DNA from: JADJOM01 sp963817435
GTDB taxonomy: Bacteria; Gemmatimonadota; Gemmatimonadetes; Gemmatimonadales; GWC2-71-9
Direction: 5' to 3'
DNA length: 64,000 bases
Assembly: GCA_963817435.1 (NCBI GenBank)
Contig: CAWFNY010000001.1
Coordinates: forward strand, 1,054,001 to 1,118,000
Below are positions 7,112-15,088 of this stretch, piece after piece. The notes beneath the pieces are model-generated. The model searched no databases. It had not been told where the DNA came from and saw nothing but the letters and a program-made list of their open reading frames with translations. Within the stretch, counting starts at the first letter, position 1. Every line of letters begins with the position of its first letter. Made by a program: the position numbers and the translations under genes.

Positions 7112-8134
7112 GTGCACTCCGTCCTCGATGCCCCGCCGGCCGATCTGTCCCTCGGAGACTTCCGCACCGAACACGGAGGCCTGATCAGGGACGCTCGCCT
7201 CCGCTACCGCGTCTTCGGGGAACCGGCGCTCGGCCGGCAAAACGGGGCGCACCTGGTATTCCATGCGCTCACCGGAAGCGCCGAGGTCGATTCGTGGTGG
7301 GAACCGATCATCGGCCCGGGCCGATGTCTGGATACCACCAGACACCCGGTCATCGCCGCGAATCTTCTGGGAAGCTGCTATGGCTCCAGCGGTCCCAGCG
7401 ACGTCCCCGACGGCAGCTTCCCCGCCCTGACCCCAGGCGATCTCGCCCGCGCACACATCCCTCTCCTCAGACACCTGGGCATTGCGCGGATCCTCGTCGC
7501 CACCGGCGGGTCCCTCGGCGGCATGGTCACGCTGGAGTGGGGTCGTGTCACGCCGGTACCAGTCGAGCGCCTCGTGGTCTTCGCGGCGCCGGCCCGGACG
7601 ACTGCCCAGGCGATCGGATGGAATGCGGCACAGCGGATGGCCATCGAGGCGGACCCCGCCTGGCACGAAGGGCGGTATCCACGCGGTCTCGGGCCGACGG
7701 CCGGCCTCGCCGCCGCCCGGGCGATTGCGATGATCACCTATCGTTCGCAGATCGAATTCGAGGAACGGTTCGGCCGCCAGCAGACACGCGCGGAAGGAAC
7801 CTTTGACGTCGACTACTACCTCCGCCGGCATGGGGCGAAGCTGGTCGCCCGGTTCGACGCGCGAAGCTACGTCGCGCTCACGCACGCGATGGACGCCCAC
7901 GACGTCGGCGACCTGGAAACTGCGGGCCGGGAGACGGCGGCGCGAGTGAAGGAGGTCATCGGGGTAGGCATCGACACCGACATCCTGTACTACCCGGCCG
8001 AGGTGAGGGCGTGGGTGGATGGCTACCGGCGCGGCGGCGCGAACGCTCGCTATGCGGAAATCGCGAGTCAGTACGGTCACGATGCGTTCCTGATCGAGTT
8101 CGCCCAGGTGGAGCGGATCCTGCGAGGCGAGTAA
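7112..8134 (+). CDS. metX: Homoserine O-acetyltransferase
   Basis: 340 residues with a GTG start at 7112, 17 nt after the kinase stop. An alpha/beta-hydrolase that makes O-acetylhomoserine, the substrate of MetY. LVFHALTGSAEVDSWW, AANLLGSCYGSSGPS and the nucleophile elbow GGSLGGM (Ser134) are MetX hallmarks. The triad is completed by Asp288 or 290 (GIDTDILYYP) and His323 (YGHDAFLIE). Many MetX proteins actually use succinyl-CoA; the acyl donor cannot be fixed by eye, but the MetY partner fits acetyl. It is the last gene of the operon and faces rpoD across a shared hairpin. Confidence 0.94.
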   Translation: MHSVLDAPPADLSLGDFRTEHGGLIRDARLRYRVFGEPALGRQNGAHLVFHALTGSAEVDSWWEPIIGPGRCLDTTRHPVIAANLLGSCYGSSGPSDVPDGSFPALTPGDLARAHIPLLRHLGIARILVATGGSLGGMVTLEWGRVTPVPVERLVVFAAPARTTAQAIGWNAAQRMAIEADPAWHEGRYPRGLGPTAGLAAARAIAMITYRSQIEFEERFGRQQTRAEGTFDVDYYLRRHGAKLVARFDARSYVALTHAMDAHDVGDLETAGRETAARVKEVIGVGIDTDILYYPAEVRAWVDGYRRGGANARYAEIASQYGHDAFLIEFAQVERILRGE

Positions 8135-8163
8135 CATCGCGATCAACCGGCGCTGGATGCGAA

Positions 8164-8196
8164 ACGACCCTCCGCGCGAATGAGCGGGAGGGTCGT
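8164..8196. terminator. Bidirectional terminator between metX and rpoD
   Basis: Perfect 10-bp stem ACGACCCTCC / GGAGGGTCGT in the 88-nt gap between converging genes. Read on the minus strand it ends GTCGTTTCG, a short U-tract on the rpoD side. The same 10-bp stem recurs at 42549-42582. Confidence 0.65.
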
Positions 8197-8222
8197 CTGG
8201 CGTTCGTGAGGCCGGAGGGACG

Positions 8223-9110
8223 CTACGAGAGGAACGACTCCAGCGCCCGGGCGCGGCTCACGTGACGCAGGCGGGTCAGCGCCTTTTCCTTGATCTGCCG
8301 GACCCGTTCACGGGTGATGCCGAGCAGGCTGCCGATTTCCTCGAGCGTCATCGGCTCGGGACCGTCGAGACCGAAGTAGAGCCGCAGGATCTTCGCCTCG
8401 CGCTCCTTCAGCGTCGACAGCACCTCTTCGATGGACTCGGTCAGGGCCTTCTCGAAGGTGTCGGTGTCGGCGCCGGCGCCGCTGGTATCGGCGAGATAGT
8501 CGAGAAGCTTGTTGTCCTCGCCGGGCGTGAGCGGTGCATCGAGCGAGAGGTGATTCTGGGAGATCGAGAGGGTCTTCTGCACCTCTTCGAGCGTGATGTC
8601 CATCCCCTCCGCGATTTCCTTCGGCGTCGGCTCCCGGCCAAGTTCCTGCAGCAGCGCGGCGGAGCGCTTGCCGATCCGGTGCAGCGTCCCGGCACGGTTG
8701 AGCGGCACCCGGACGATGCGGCTCTGCTCCGCGAGCGCCTGCAGAATCGCCTGGCGGATCCACCAGACCGCGTAGGAGATGAACTTGATGCCCTTGGTCT
8801 CGTCGAACTTGTGGGCCGCGCGGATCAGGCCAAGGTTGCCCTCGTTGATCAGGTCGGAAAGCGACACACCCTGGTTCTGGTACTTCTTGGCGACGGAGAC
8901 GACGAACCGGAGGTTGCTGCGGACCAGCTTGTCGAGTGACTCCGGATCACCGGTGCGAATGCGCTGCGCGAGGCGGACCTCCTCCTCCTGGTTGATCAGC
9001 GGATACTTGCTGATCTCCCGAAGGTATTGGTCGAGCGAGCCTTCGTCGAACGACGACGATCCTCGCTTGCCGGTACCGACTCGCATTGGACGCATTGACG
9101 GTTGCCTCAC
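8223..9110 (-). CDS. rpoD: Primary RNA polymerase sigma factor (SigA/RpoD)
   Basis: 295 residues from a GTG at 9110; ATGs at 9095 or 9086 are also plausible starts. Sigma-70 regions 1.2 (SLDQYLREISKYPLI), 2 (LRFVVSVAKKYQNQG, LINEGNLGLIRAAHKFD, FISYAVWWIRQAI), 3 and 4 (ERVRQIKEKALTRLR) are all present with housekeeping sequence. Region 1.1 and the non-conserved region are absent, so the protein resembles the short primary sigma factors of Bacteroidota-like lineages. It directs most transcription; the TAnnnT boxes found upstream of many genes here would be its -10 elements. It stands alone, converging on metX. Confidence 0.94.
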   Translation of the reverse strand: MRQPSMRPMRVGTGKRGSSSFDEGSLDQYLREISKYPLINQEEEVRLAQRIRTGDPESLDKLVRSNLRFVVSVAKKYQNQGVSLSDLINEGNLGLIRAAHKFDETKGIKFISYAVWWIRQAILQALAEQSRIVRVPLNRAGTLHRIGKRSAALLQELGREPTPKEIAEGMDITLEEVQKTLSISQNHLSLDAPLTPGEDNKLLDYLADTSGAGADTDTFEKALTESIEEVLSTLKEREAKILRLYFGLDGPEPMTLEEIGSLLGITRERVRQIKEKALTRLRHVSRARALESFLS

Positions 9111-9174
9111 CGCAGGCAGGAAGGAGCTTCTACAAGAACCTTAGCCTCGCCCAAAAAGCGGCGCAAGCGGGGGC

Positions 9175-10671
9175 TCAACCCTCACCATAGTTGTCGATCT
9201 GCGCCCGCTGCAGGGTACCGGAATAGTCCACGTACCCCACCTTCGTTTCCGAATAGAACTCATAGACTTCCCAGCCACCTTCCCGGTGACCGTTCCCGGT
9301 CTGCTTCACTCCGCCGAATGGCAGGTGCGCCTCGGCCCCGATCGTCGGGGCGTTGATGTAGGTGATCCCGTTATCGAGATCCTGCATCGCGCGGAACGCC
9401 GCATGCACGTCCCGGGTGTAGAGCGAGCTCGACAGGCCGTACCGGACGCCATTGTTGATGCGTATCGCCTCGTCGAGGGAACCGATCGGGACAACGCTCA
9501 GCACAGGACCGAAGATTTCCTCCTGCTCGAGCCGCGAGCCGGGCTTCACCCCCGCAAAGATCGTCGGCTCGTGGAACCAGCCGTGCGCGTATGCCGCCCC
9601 CTTGGGACGGTCTCCGCCGGTCACCAGATCGGCCTTTTCCCGCCGTCCGATCTCGATGTACGACGCGACCTTCGCCAGGGATTCCGCGTGGATCAAAGGC
9701 CCCACCTCGATGCCCGGCTTCCGGCCATCACCGAGCCGCAAACGGCCGGCGCGCGTCGCGAGCCGGGCGAGGAACCGGTCGTGGACCTTGCGGTGCAGCA
9801 GGAGCCGGCTGGTGGCGGTGCAGCGCTGTCCGGTGGTGCCGAACGCGCCCCAGAGGACTCCCTCGAGTGCAAGATCGAGATCGGCGTCGTCCATCACGAT
9901 CATCGCATTCTTGCCACCCATCTCGAGCGACAGCCGCTTGTGCATTCTGCCGCAGCTCTCGCCGATCAGCGACCCGGTGGACGTCGAGCCAGTGAAGGAG
10001 ATCAGCGGAACCAGTGGATGCTCGATGAGGGCCCTGCCCGCCGTCTCACCGCGGCCGTGCACGAGATTGATGACGCCAGCGGGAAAGCCGGCCTCGAGCG
10101 CCAGTTCGACCAGCCGGTGGGCGGTGTGCGGAACGTCCTCGGAGGGCTTGAGGACGACCGTGTTTCCGCATACGAGCGCGGGGAACATCTTCCACGTCGG
10201 AATCGCCAGCGGGAAGTTGAACGGGGTCACCAGCCCGCAGACCCCGATCGGCCGACGCCAGCTCATGGCCCATTTGGCCCGCAGTTCCGACGGCACGGTA
10301 CGTCCGAAGAGGCGACGGCCTTCGCTCGCGGCGTACCAGGCCGTGTCGATGCCCTCCTGCACGTCCCCACGGGTCTCCGTCAGCACCTTGCCCATCTCCC
10401 GCGTCATGCCACGGGCAAGCTCTTCCTTGTTCTCCGCCAGCAATTCTCCGAGCCGCCGGAGCAGGTCGCCCCGCGCCGGCGCGGGCACCAGGCGCCACCG
10501 CTCGAAGGCCCGGCGGGCGGCGAGCACCGCCCGATCGACATCCGTGGGTCCCGAGTCGGGGAACCGCCCGATGAGGTCACGGGTGTCGGCCGGATTCCGG
10601 TTCTCGAGGTAGCGGCGGGTGCTCGGCGCGAGCCACTCGCCCCCGATGAGATTCTTGTACGTGGTCGTCAT
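9175..10671 (-). CDS. NAD(P)-dependent aldehyde dehydrogenase
   Basis: 498 residues, standard for the ALDH superfamily. LVTPFNFPLAIPTWK and VLKPSEDVPHTA bind the cofactor, FTGSTSTG is the Rossmann turn, LEMGGKNAMIVMDDADLD carries the general-base Glu, and GTTGQRCTATSRL carries the catalytic Cys. The C-terminus INAPTIGAEAHLPFGGVKQTGNGHREGG matches the semialdehyde-oxidising subgroup (antiquitin or ketoglutarate-semialdehyde type), but the substrate is not certain. It lies 52 nt after the small membrane protein, so it may be the last gene of the larE operon or be transcribed alone. Confidence 0.92.
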   Translation of the reverse strand: MTTTYKNLIGGEWLAPSTRRYLENRNPADTRDLIGRFPDSGPTDVDRAVLAARRAFERWRLVPAPARGDLLRRLGELLAENKEELARGMTREMGKVLTETRGDVQEGIDTAWYAASEGRRLFGRTVPSELRAKWAMSWRRPIGVCGLVTPFNFPLAIPTWKMFPALVCGNTVVLKPSEDVPHTAHRLVELALEAGFPAGVINLVHGRGETAGRALIEHPLVPLISFTGSTSTGSLIGESCGRMHKRLSLEMGGKNAMIVMDDADLDLALEGVLWGAFGTTGQRCTATSRLLLHRKVHDRFLARLATRAGRLRLGDGRKPGIEVGPLIHAESLAKVASYIEIGRREKADLVTGGDRPKGAAYAHGWFHEPTIFAGVKPGSRLEQEEIFGPVLSVVPIGSLDEAIRINNGVRYGLSSSLYTRDVHAAFRAMQDLDNGITYINAPTIGAEAHLPFGGVKQTGNGHREGGWEVYEFYSETKVGYVDYSGTLQRAQIDNYGEG

Positions 10672-10723
10672 GAGTGGGAGCAGCCCTCAGCGGGCCCGGG
10701 CCAGAGAAACCGGCAGGCGAAGG

Positions 10724-11188
10724 TCAGGGCGCTTCGACGCCCGCGTCGCAGCTCCAGGTTCGGGCGTGCCGGGCGTACCCGACCCGGGGCAGCACTTCCC
10801 GCGCCGTCAGCATCAGTCCCCAGAGCAGCACCAGGAGCGAGAGAAAGTGGGCGAAGCCGAGGCGACGCTGCCACGAAGAGATCGAGCTCCAGACGCCCGC
10901 CACGACGACGGTGACGATCGCGCCAAGGTAGACGGCGAGATTGATGCCGCAGGCGGTGTGGTAGGGCCACTGAGTGATCGCGACCGCCAGCGCCAGACCA
11001 AGGCCCACGCGCAGCCAGGTCGTGAAGATGGGGAAGCGACCCCCGGACGAAGGCCCCGTCACCTTGCCACCCCCGCCCGGCACGGCCGGCGGAGAGCCGC
11101 GGGTGGCGGGCGCCTGCGCGGGTGATTTCGCGATCACCTTGTCGATGTCGGCGAGTTCCTTGTCCCAGTCGCGTGGCTGATCGCTCAT
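10724..11188 (-). CDS. Hypothetical membrane protein (3 TM)
   Basis: 154 residues with no family I recognise. A polar, Pro/Gly-rich N-terminus of about 50 residues (SPAQAPATRGSPPAVPGGGG) precedes three hydrophobic helices near 53-72, 82-102 and 112-130. It ends in a short Cys-containing tail. The ATG at 11188 overlaps the NtrX-type regulator stop by 4 bp (ATGA), so it is translationally coupled to the regulator and might be a sensor-side or accessory membrane component; that is inference only. Confidence 0.75.
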   Translation of the reverse strand: MSDQPRDWDKELADIDKVIAKSPAQAPATRGSPPAVPGGGGKVTGPSSGGRFPIFTTWLRVGLGLALAVAITQWPYHTACGINLAVYLGAIVTVVVAGVWSSISSWQRRLGFAHFLSLLVLLWGLMLTAREVLPRVGYARHARTWSCDAGVEAP

Positions 11189-12555
11189 TGGTCGTCCCGG
11201 GAAAGCTCCAGGCGCTCGATGCGCTTGTAGAGGGCGGAGCGCGACATTTTCAGGGCCCGCGCGGTCTCGGTGATGTTCCAGTCAAACTCGCGCAGCTTGG
11301 CGGAGATGAAGACCCTCTCGGACACTTCCTTGAATTCGCCCAGGGTGTCGTCCGTCGGGGCGGGAAGCTCCGGCTCCGGCTCGGGCACGCCCCCGTCTCC
11401 CAGCAGGCGCCGCACCTCCGCCCCGTTGATGAGCTTCGAGGGCGAGAGAATGAGCAGACGCTCGATGGCGTTGCGCAGCTCCCGAATGTTGCCCGGCCAG
11501 GGACGACGCTGCAACCGCTCGATCGCCGAGGCATCGAGGCGCCTGCCCGCCGCGCCAGCGCCGCCCGCCAGCTGCCGGGTGAAGAAGGCCACCAGCGCCG
11601 GAATGTCCTCGCGCCGCTCCCGCAGCGGCGGGACCGCGATCGGGACCACATTCAGGCGGTAGTAGAGGTCCTCCCGGAATCGGCCGGCCGCGATCTCCTC
11701 GTCGAGATTCCGGTTGGTGGCGGCGATGACCCGCACGTCCACCTGGATCTGCTTCGTCCCGCCAACCGGCGTGATCACGCCCTCCTGCAGCGCGCGCAGG
11801 ACCTTGGCCTGCGCCGAGGCGGACATGTCGCCGATCTCATCGAGGAAGAGGGTGCCCCGGTCGGCCTGCTCGAACTTCCCTTCCCGATCCGTCACCGCCC
11901 CGGTGAACGAGCCCTTCATGTGCCCGAAGAGTTCGCTCTCGATCAGTTCCGACGGAATCGCGGCACAGTTCACCTCGACAAACGCCCGGGAGCGCCTCGG
12001 AGAGCTCTCGTGGATCGCCCGCGCGACGAGTTCCTTGCCGGTGCCGTTCTCGCCGGTGATCAGGACCCGGCCCGTGGTGGGACCGACGCGCGCGATCGTC
12101 TCCCGGACGCGCTGCAGTGCGGGACTGTCGCCGACCATCTGGAAACGATCGGTTGTCTCCTTGCGGAGCCGGGTGTATCCCTCGGTGAGGTCGGCGTGCT
12201 GCAGGGCATTCCGCACGGTGACGAGCAGGCGATCCGAGTCCAGCGGCTTCTCGAGAAAGTCGAAGGCCCCCCGGCGAGTGGCATCGATGGCGGTCGCGAT
12301 CGTGCCGTGACCGGAGATCATCACCACGACCGCATCCGGATCGAGCTCGCGCAGCCGGGTGAGTGTCTCCAGGCCATCGAGACCCGCCATCTTCACATCG
12401 AGGAAGACCACGTGGGGCCGGAAGTCGGGGTAGACGGACAGCGCCTCGCCTCCCGAAGCTGCCGTCCGCACCTCGATCCCTTCGTACTCGAGCACCTGCT
12501 TGAGCGCGCTCCGGACACCCGGCTCGTCATCCACGACCAGCAGGCGGTGGGTCAC
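11185..12555 (-). CDS. NtrX-type sigma-54-dependent response regulator
   Basis: 456 residues from a GTG at 12555 (VTHRLLVVDDEPG), which overlaps the preceding stop by 4 bp; the longer open frame upstream is not used. Receiver domain 1-115 with phospho-acceptor Asp53 and Lys103. AAA+ domain about 140-370 with Walker A GENGTGKE (168-175), the sigma-54 contact loop GSFTGA (215-220, Ser in place of the usual second-position Ala), and TLFLDEIGDM as Walker B. C-terminal Fis-type helix-turn-helix near 415-455 (NITETARALKMSRSALYKRI). It activates sigma-54 promoters on phosphorylation. No kinase is adjacent; the NtrY-like kinase at 20372-24361 is the likely partner. Confidence 0.93.
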   Translation of the reverse strand: MTHRLLVVDDEPGVRSALKQVLEYEGIEVRTAASGGEALSVYPDFRPHVVFLDVKMAGLDGLETLTRLRELDPDAVVVMISGHGTIATAIDATRRGAFDFLEKPLDSDRLLVTVRNALQHADLTEGYTRLRKETTDRFQMVGDSPALQRVRETIARVGPTTGRVLITGENGTGKELVARAIHESSPRRSRAFVEVNCAAIPSELIESELFGHMKGSFTGAVTDREGKFEQADRGTLFLDEIGDMSASAQAKVLRALQEGVITPVGGTKQIQVDVRVIAATNRNLDEEIAAGRFREDLYYRLNVVPIAVPPLRERREDIPALVAFFTRQLAGGAGAAGRRLDASAIERLQRRPWPGNIRELRNAIERLLILSPSKLINGAEVRRLLGDGGVPEPEPELPAPTDDTLGEFKEVSERVFISAKLREFDWNITETARALKMSRSALYKRIERLELSRDDQ

Positions 12556-13199
12556 GGCGCCCCCTGCCGATAGAGCGAAACGCCGTCCCGCCGCACACGC
12601 AGCCCCGCGACGCCCTTCGGCAGCGTGAGCGGCACCACCCCGCCGTCGGACCCCGGCAGCGCGCGCTCCACCAGCCGGTGACTCGCCTCCTCCGGCAGCG
12701 TGAACCCGCGCAGCGTCAGCGCGTCGACGCGCCACTCCGCCCGGCCCACCTTCACCACCCGGACCGGGCCCGCCGCAGATACCCGCTCCCAGGGAGCGAC
12801 CGCGCCGGCCAGCGGCCCCAGCGCTTCCTTCGGGATCTGCGCCGTCTCAAGGCGCGCGGAGACGGTGACCCGTGACTCGCCCAGCTCGAGGCTGATGGAA
12901 TCCAGGTGCCCACGCGCCTCCCGCGGCAACCCGTCGGCAAGCAGCGCCGCCATCTCGTCGGCATCGAGCACGACGGAATCGGCGCCCCAGCCATGGAGGC
13001 TGTCCACCTTGTCCTGGGCCCGTGCCAGCGCGGCCGGCCCCGGCTTGCCCGCGCCGTCCCGGCCGAGCGACGCCGTCACCCGGGACACCTGGGGCCGCAC
13101 CAGCCGGAGGATCTCCGCGCGGAACAGCCAGGCCCCGCTGACGAGCCCCGCCAGCACGACGATGCCTAACAACCGAAAGGGGAGAGTCCAGAGCCGCAT
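12552..13199 (-). CDS. Hypothetical membrane-anchored protein
   Basis: 215 residues; no domain recognised. One N-terminal transmembrane or uncleaved signal segment (LPFRLLGIVVLAGLVSGAWLF) is followed by a charged region and a C-terminal beta-rich extracytoplasmic part with repeated LEL/VTV strands. The ATG at 13199 overlaps the thpR stop by one base and its own stop overlaps the regulator GTG, so it is firmly embedded in the larE-thpR-regulator operon. Its conserved place beside an NtrX regulator hints at an envelope function, but nothing in the sequence proves this. Confidence 0.75.
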   Translation of the reverse strand: MRLWTLPFRLLGIVVLAGLVSGAWLFRAEILRLVRPQVSRVTASLGRDGAGKPGPAALARAQDKVDSLHGWGADSVVLDADEMAALLADGLPREARGHLDSISLELGESRVTVSARLETAQIPKEALGPLAGAVAPWERVSAAGPVRVVKVGRAEWRVDALTLRGFTLPEEASHRLVERALPGSDGGVVPLTLPKGVAGLRVRRDGVSLYRQGAP

Positions 13200-13753
13200 C
13201 AGACACCCAGTGAAATGGTCGCGAGCGCGGTGTATTCCGCGCGACTCGGACCGGTGATGCTGTCGTAGAGGACCAGCCGATCCGCGACGAATCCGTTCCG
13301 GAGCACCCGGTGCTCCAGTTCCTGAATCGCTGCCCGGGCCAGCGAGCGACTCTCCCGGATTCGCCCGATCGTCACGTGCGGGCGGAAGGGGCGCCCCTCG
13401 ACCGGAAATCCGAGGCCGGCGCACCCCTGCTCCACCCGGTGCGCGAGGAGTTCCAGCGACGGCTCCGCTTCATACCCCGCCCAGAGCACTCGCGCGGCCG
13501 TCAGGCGGGGAAAGCCCCCGAGTTCGCGCGGAGCCAGGGGGAGGGTGGCCGTCCCGCGGCAGGCCAGCCGGAGCGCGGCTTCGATCGCCGGCACCCGTCC
13601 GGGATCGGTCGCGCCGAGGAACTTCACCGTCAGGTGCAGGTCCAGGGGCCTCACCCAGCGCACCGGCCAGTCCGTGCGCTCGTACTCCCGGATCAGCCCG
13701 GTCAGTTCCAGGATCGCGTCGCCGGTGACCGGCAGCGCGGCGAACAACCGCAT
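13199..13753 (-). CDS. thpR: RNA 2',3'-cyclic phosphodiesterase
   Basis: 184 residues from the ATG at 13753 (MRLFAALPVTGDA). A member of the 2H phosphoesterase superfamily: both HxTx motifs are present, HLTV at 40-43 and HVTI at 126-129. These enzymes hydrolyse 2',3'-cyclic phosphate RNA ends to 2'-phosphates and can catalyse the reverse ligation. The start overlaps the larE stop by one base (TGATG). The length and N-terminus match the family, so the longer upstream frame, which runs through larE on a different register, is excluded. Confidence 0.92.
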   Translation of the reverse strand: MRLFAALPVTGDAILELTGLIREYERTDWPVRWVRPLDLHLTVKFLGATDPGRVPAIEAALRLACRGTATLPLAPRELGGFPRLTAARVLWAGYEAEPSLELLAHRVEQGCAGLGFPVEGRPFRPHVTIGRIRESRSLARAAIQELEHRVLRNGFVADRLVLYDSITGPSRAEYTALATISLGV

Positions 13754-14562
13754 CAGGCGCCCAGCACCGGCAGTTCCTTCAGGAGTGCGCCCCGCCGGTA
13801 ACCACGCGGGTCGAGCCGTGCGCTGCGGAATCCGAGTTCGCGCAGATGTCCGGCGATCGTCTCCCACTGCGCCTCGACCCGGTTCCGCATCGTCTCCGCA
13901 ACCTCGACGGAAGCCTCATCGCCGCGATGCCGAACCCGGAGATCACCCGCGACACCCAGCGAGCGGACGAAGGCCTCCGCCGCCTCCACCTGGCGGAGTC
14001 GCGCCGGCGTGACCTCCAGCCCGTACTGAATGCGGCTCGACAGGCAGGGAGCCGCGGGCGCATCCCAGGTCGGAATGCCCAGTTGCTTCGCGGCCGCACG
14101 GACCATGGCCTTGGTCCACCCGAGTTCCAGCAGCGGGGATCGTATCTCCTGCTCGTCGGCGGCACGAAGACCGGGACGATGCTCCCGCAGGTCATCGGCA
14201 TTGGTGCCGTCGATGATGGTGTCGAACCCTCTCGCGCGAGCGACGCCACGCAGCTGGCTCCAGAGTTCCGTCTTGCAGAAGTAGCAGCGATCCGGCGCAT
14301 TCGCGCGGTAGTCGGGCCGCTCGAGCTCGTGGGTCTCAGCCTCGAGGAGCGGCACGTCGAAGCGCCGGGCGGTGTCGAGCGCCGACTGGTACTGGGCGGC
14401 GGGATAGGAGGCGCTCCGGCCGATCACCGCGATGAATCGGTCGCGTCCGAGTGCGCGGCGCGCCGCGACGGCCAGCAGCGCAGAATCGACCCCGCCCGAA
14501 TAGCCGAGCAGCACCCGGCCGAGGCCGGCGAGGTGGGATTCGAGCGCCGTGATCGAGGTCAT
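13753..14562 (-). CDS. larE: ATP-dependent sacrificial sulfur transferase LarE
   Basis: 269 residues of the PP-loop ATPase family. SGGVDS (22-27) binds ATP. Cys173 in APCLSSRI occupies the position of the cysteine that donates its sulfur to the nickel-pincer nucleotide precursor, leaving dehydroalanine; Cys93 and Cys96 (RCYFCK) are also typical. LarE normally works with LarB and LarC to build the cofactor of lactate racemase LarA, none of which are in this window. It leads an operon with thpR, an unknown protein and the NtrX-type regulator. TACGTT at 14569-14574 is only 6 nt before the ATG, suggesting a leaderless mRNA. Confidence 0.92.
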   Translation of the reverse strand: MTSITALESHLAGLGRVLLGYSGGVDSALLAVAARRALGRDRFIAVIGRSASYPAAQYQSALDTARRFDVPLLEAETHELERPDYRANAPDRCYFCKTELWSQLRGVARARGFDTIIDGTNADDLREHRPGLRAADEQEIRSPLLELGWTKAMVRAAAKQLGIPTWDAPAAPCLSSRIQYGLEVTPARLRQVEAAEAFVRSLGVAGDLRVRHRGDEASVEVAETMRNRVEAQWETIAGHLRELGFRSARLDPRGYRRGALLKELPVLGA

Positions 14563-14568
14563 GGCGGT

Positions 14569-14574
14569 AACGTA
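14569..14574 (-). promoter_or_regulatory. -10 box for leaderless larE mRNA (TACGTT)
   Basis: TACGTT on the minus strand followed by 6 nt and the larE ATG. Transcription would begin at or within 1-2 nt of the start codon. No Shine-Dalgarno sequence is present between them. Confidence 0.5.
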
Positions 14575-14642
14575 AGCGGGCAGCCCGGGTCACGACAGCC
14601 ATCCCCTTCCACCGCAGGCCCGACGGCTCCAGACTTCCGCCC

Positions 14643-15080
14643 ATGACGGAGCCAGCCGCGATCCGCGTGACGCCGACGGTGGCCATCCCCCTCACCGAGC
14701 TGTCGTTCCGCGCGAGCCGCAGCGGGGGGCCGGGGGGCCAGCACGTGAATACCTCCTCGACCCGCATCGAACTCTGGTGGGACGCGCGAACCAGTCCGAG
14801 CCTGCGGGAAGAGCAGCGCGCACTGGTGCTCGCGCGCCTCGCGACGCGGCTCACCGCTGATGGGCTGTTGCGCATCGTCGCGAGCGAGACGCGGAGCCAG
14901 GCGCAGAATCGTGAACTGGCGCTCGAACGCTTCCAGGAGGTGCTGGCCCGGGCGCTCGCGATCACCAAGCGGCGGAAAGCCACCCGCCCGAGCCGCGCGG
15001 CGAAGGAGCGCCGCCTCGCCGCGAAGAAGCAGCGGGGCGCCCGCAAGCGCGAGCGGCGCCCTCCACACGGCGAGGACTGA
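14643..15080 (+). CDS. arfB: Peptidyl-tRNA hydrolase ArfB (ribosome rescue)
   Basis: 145 residues, the size of ArfB/YaeJ. FRASRSGGPGGQHVNTSST carries the release-factor GGQ motif (31-33) that hydrolyses peptidyl-tRNA. The lysine/arginine-rich tail (RRKATRPSRAAKERRLAAKK) is the basic extension that enters the empty mRNA channel of stalled ribosomes. It lacks the stop-codon recognition domains of RF1/RF2. It is divergent from larE and 8 nt upstream of the threonylcarbamoyl-AMP synthase, so both translation-related genes probably share an operon. Confidence 0.93.
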   Translation: MTEPAAIRVTPTVAIPLTELSFRASRSGGPGGQHVNTSSTRIELWWDARTSPSLREEQRALVLARLATRLTADGLLRIVASETRSQAQNRELALERFQEVLARALAITKRRKATRPSRAAKERRLAAKKQRGARKRERRPPHGED

Positions 15081-15088
15081 TCACACCC

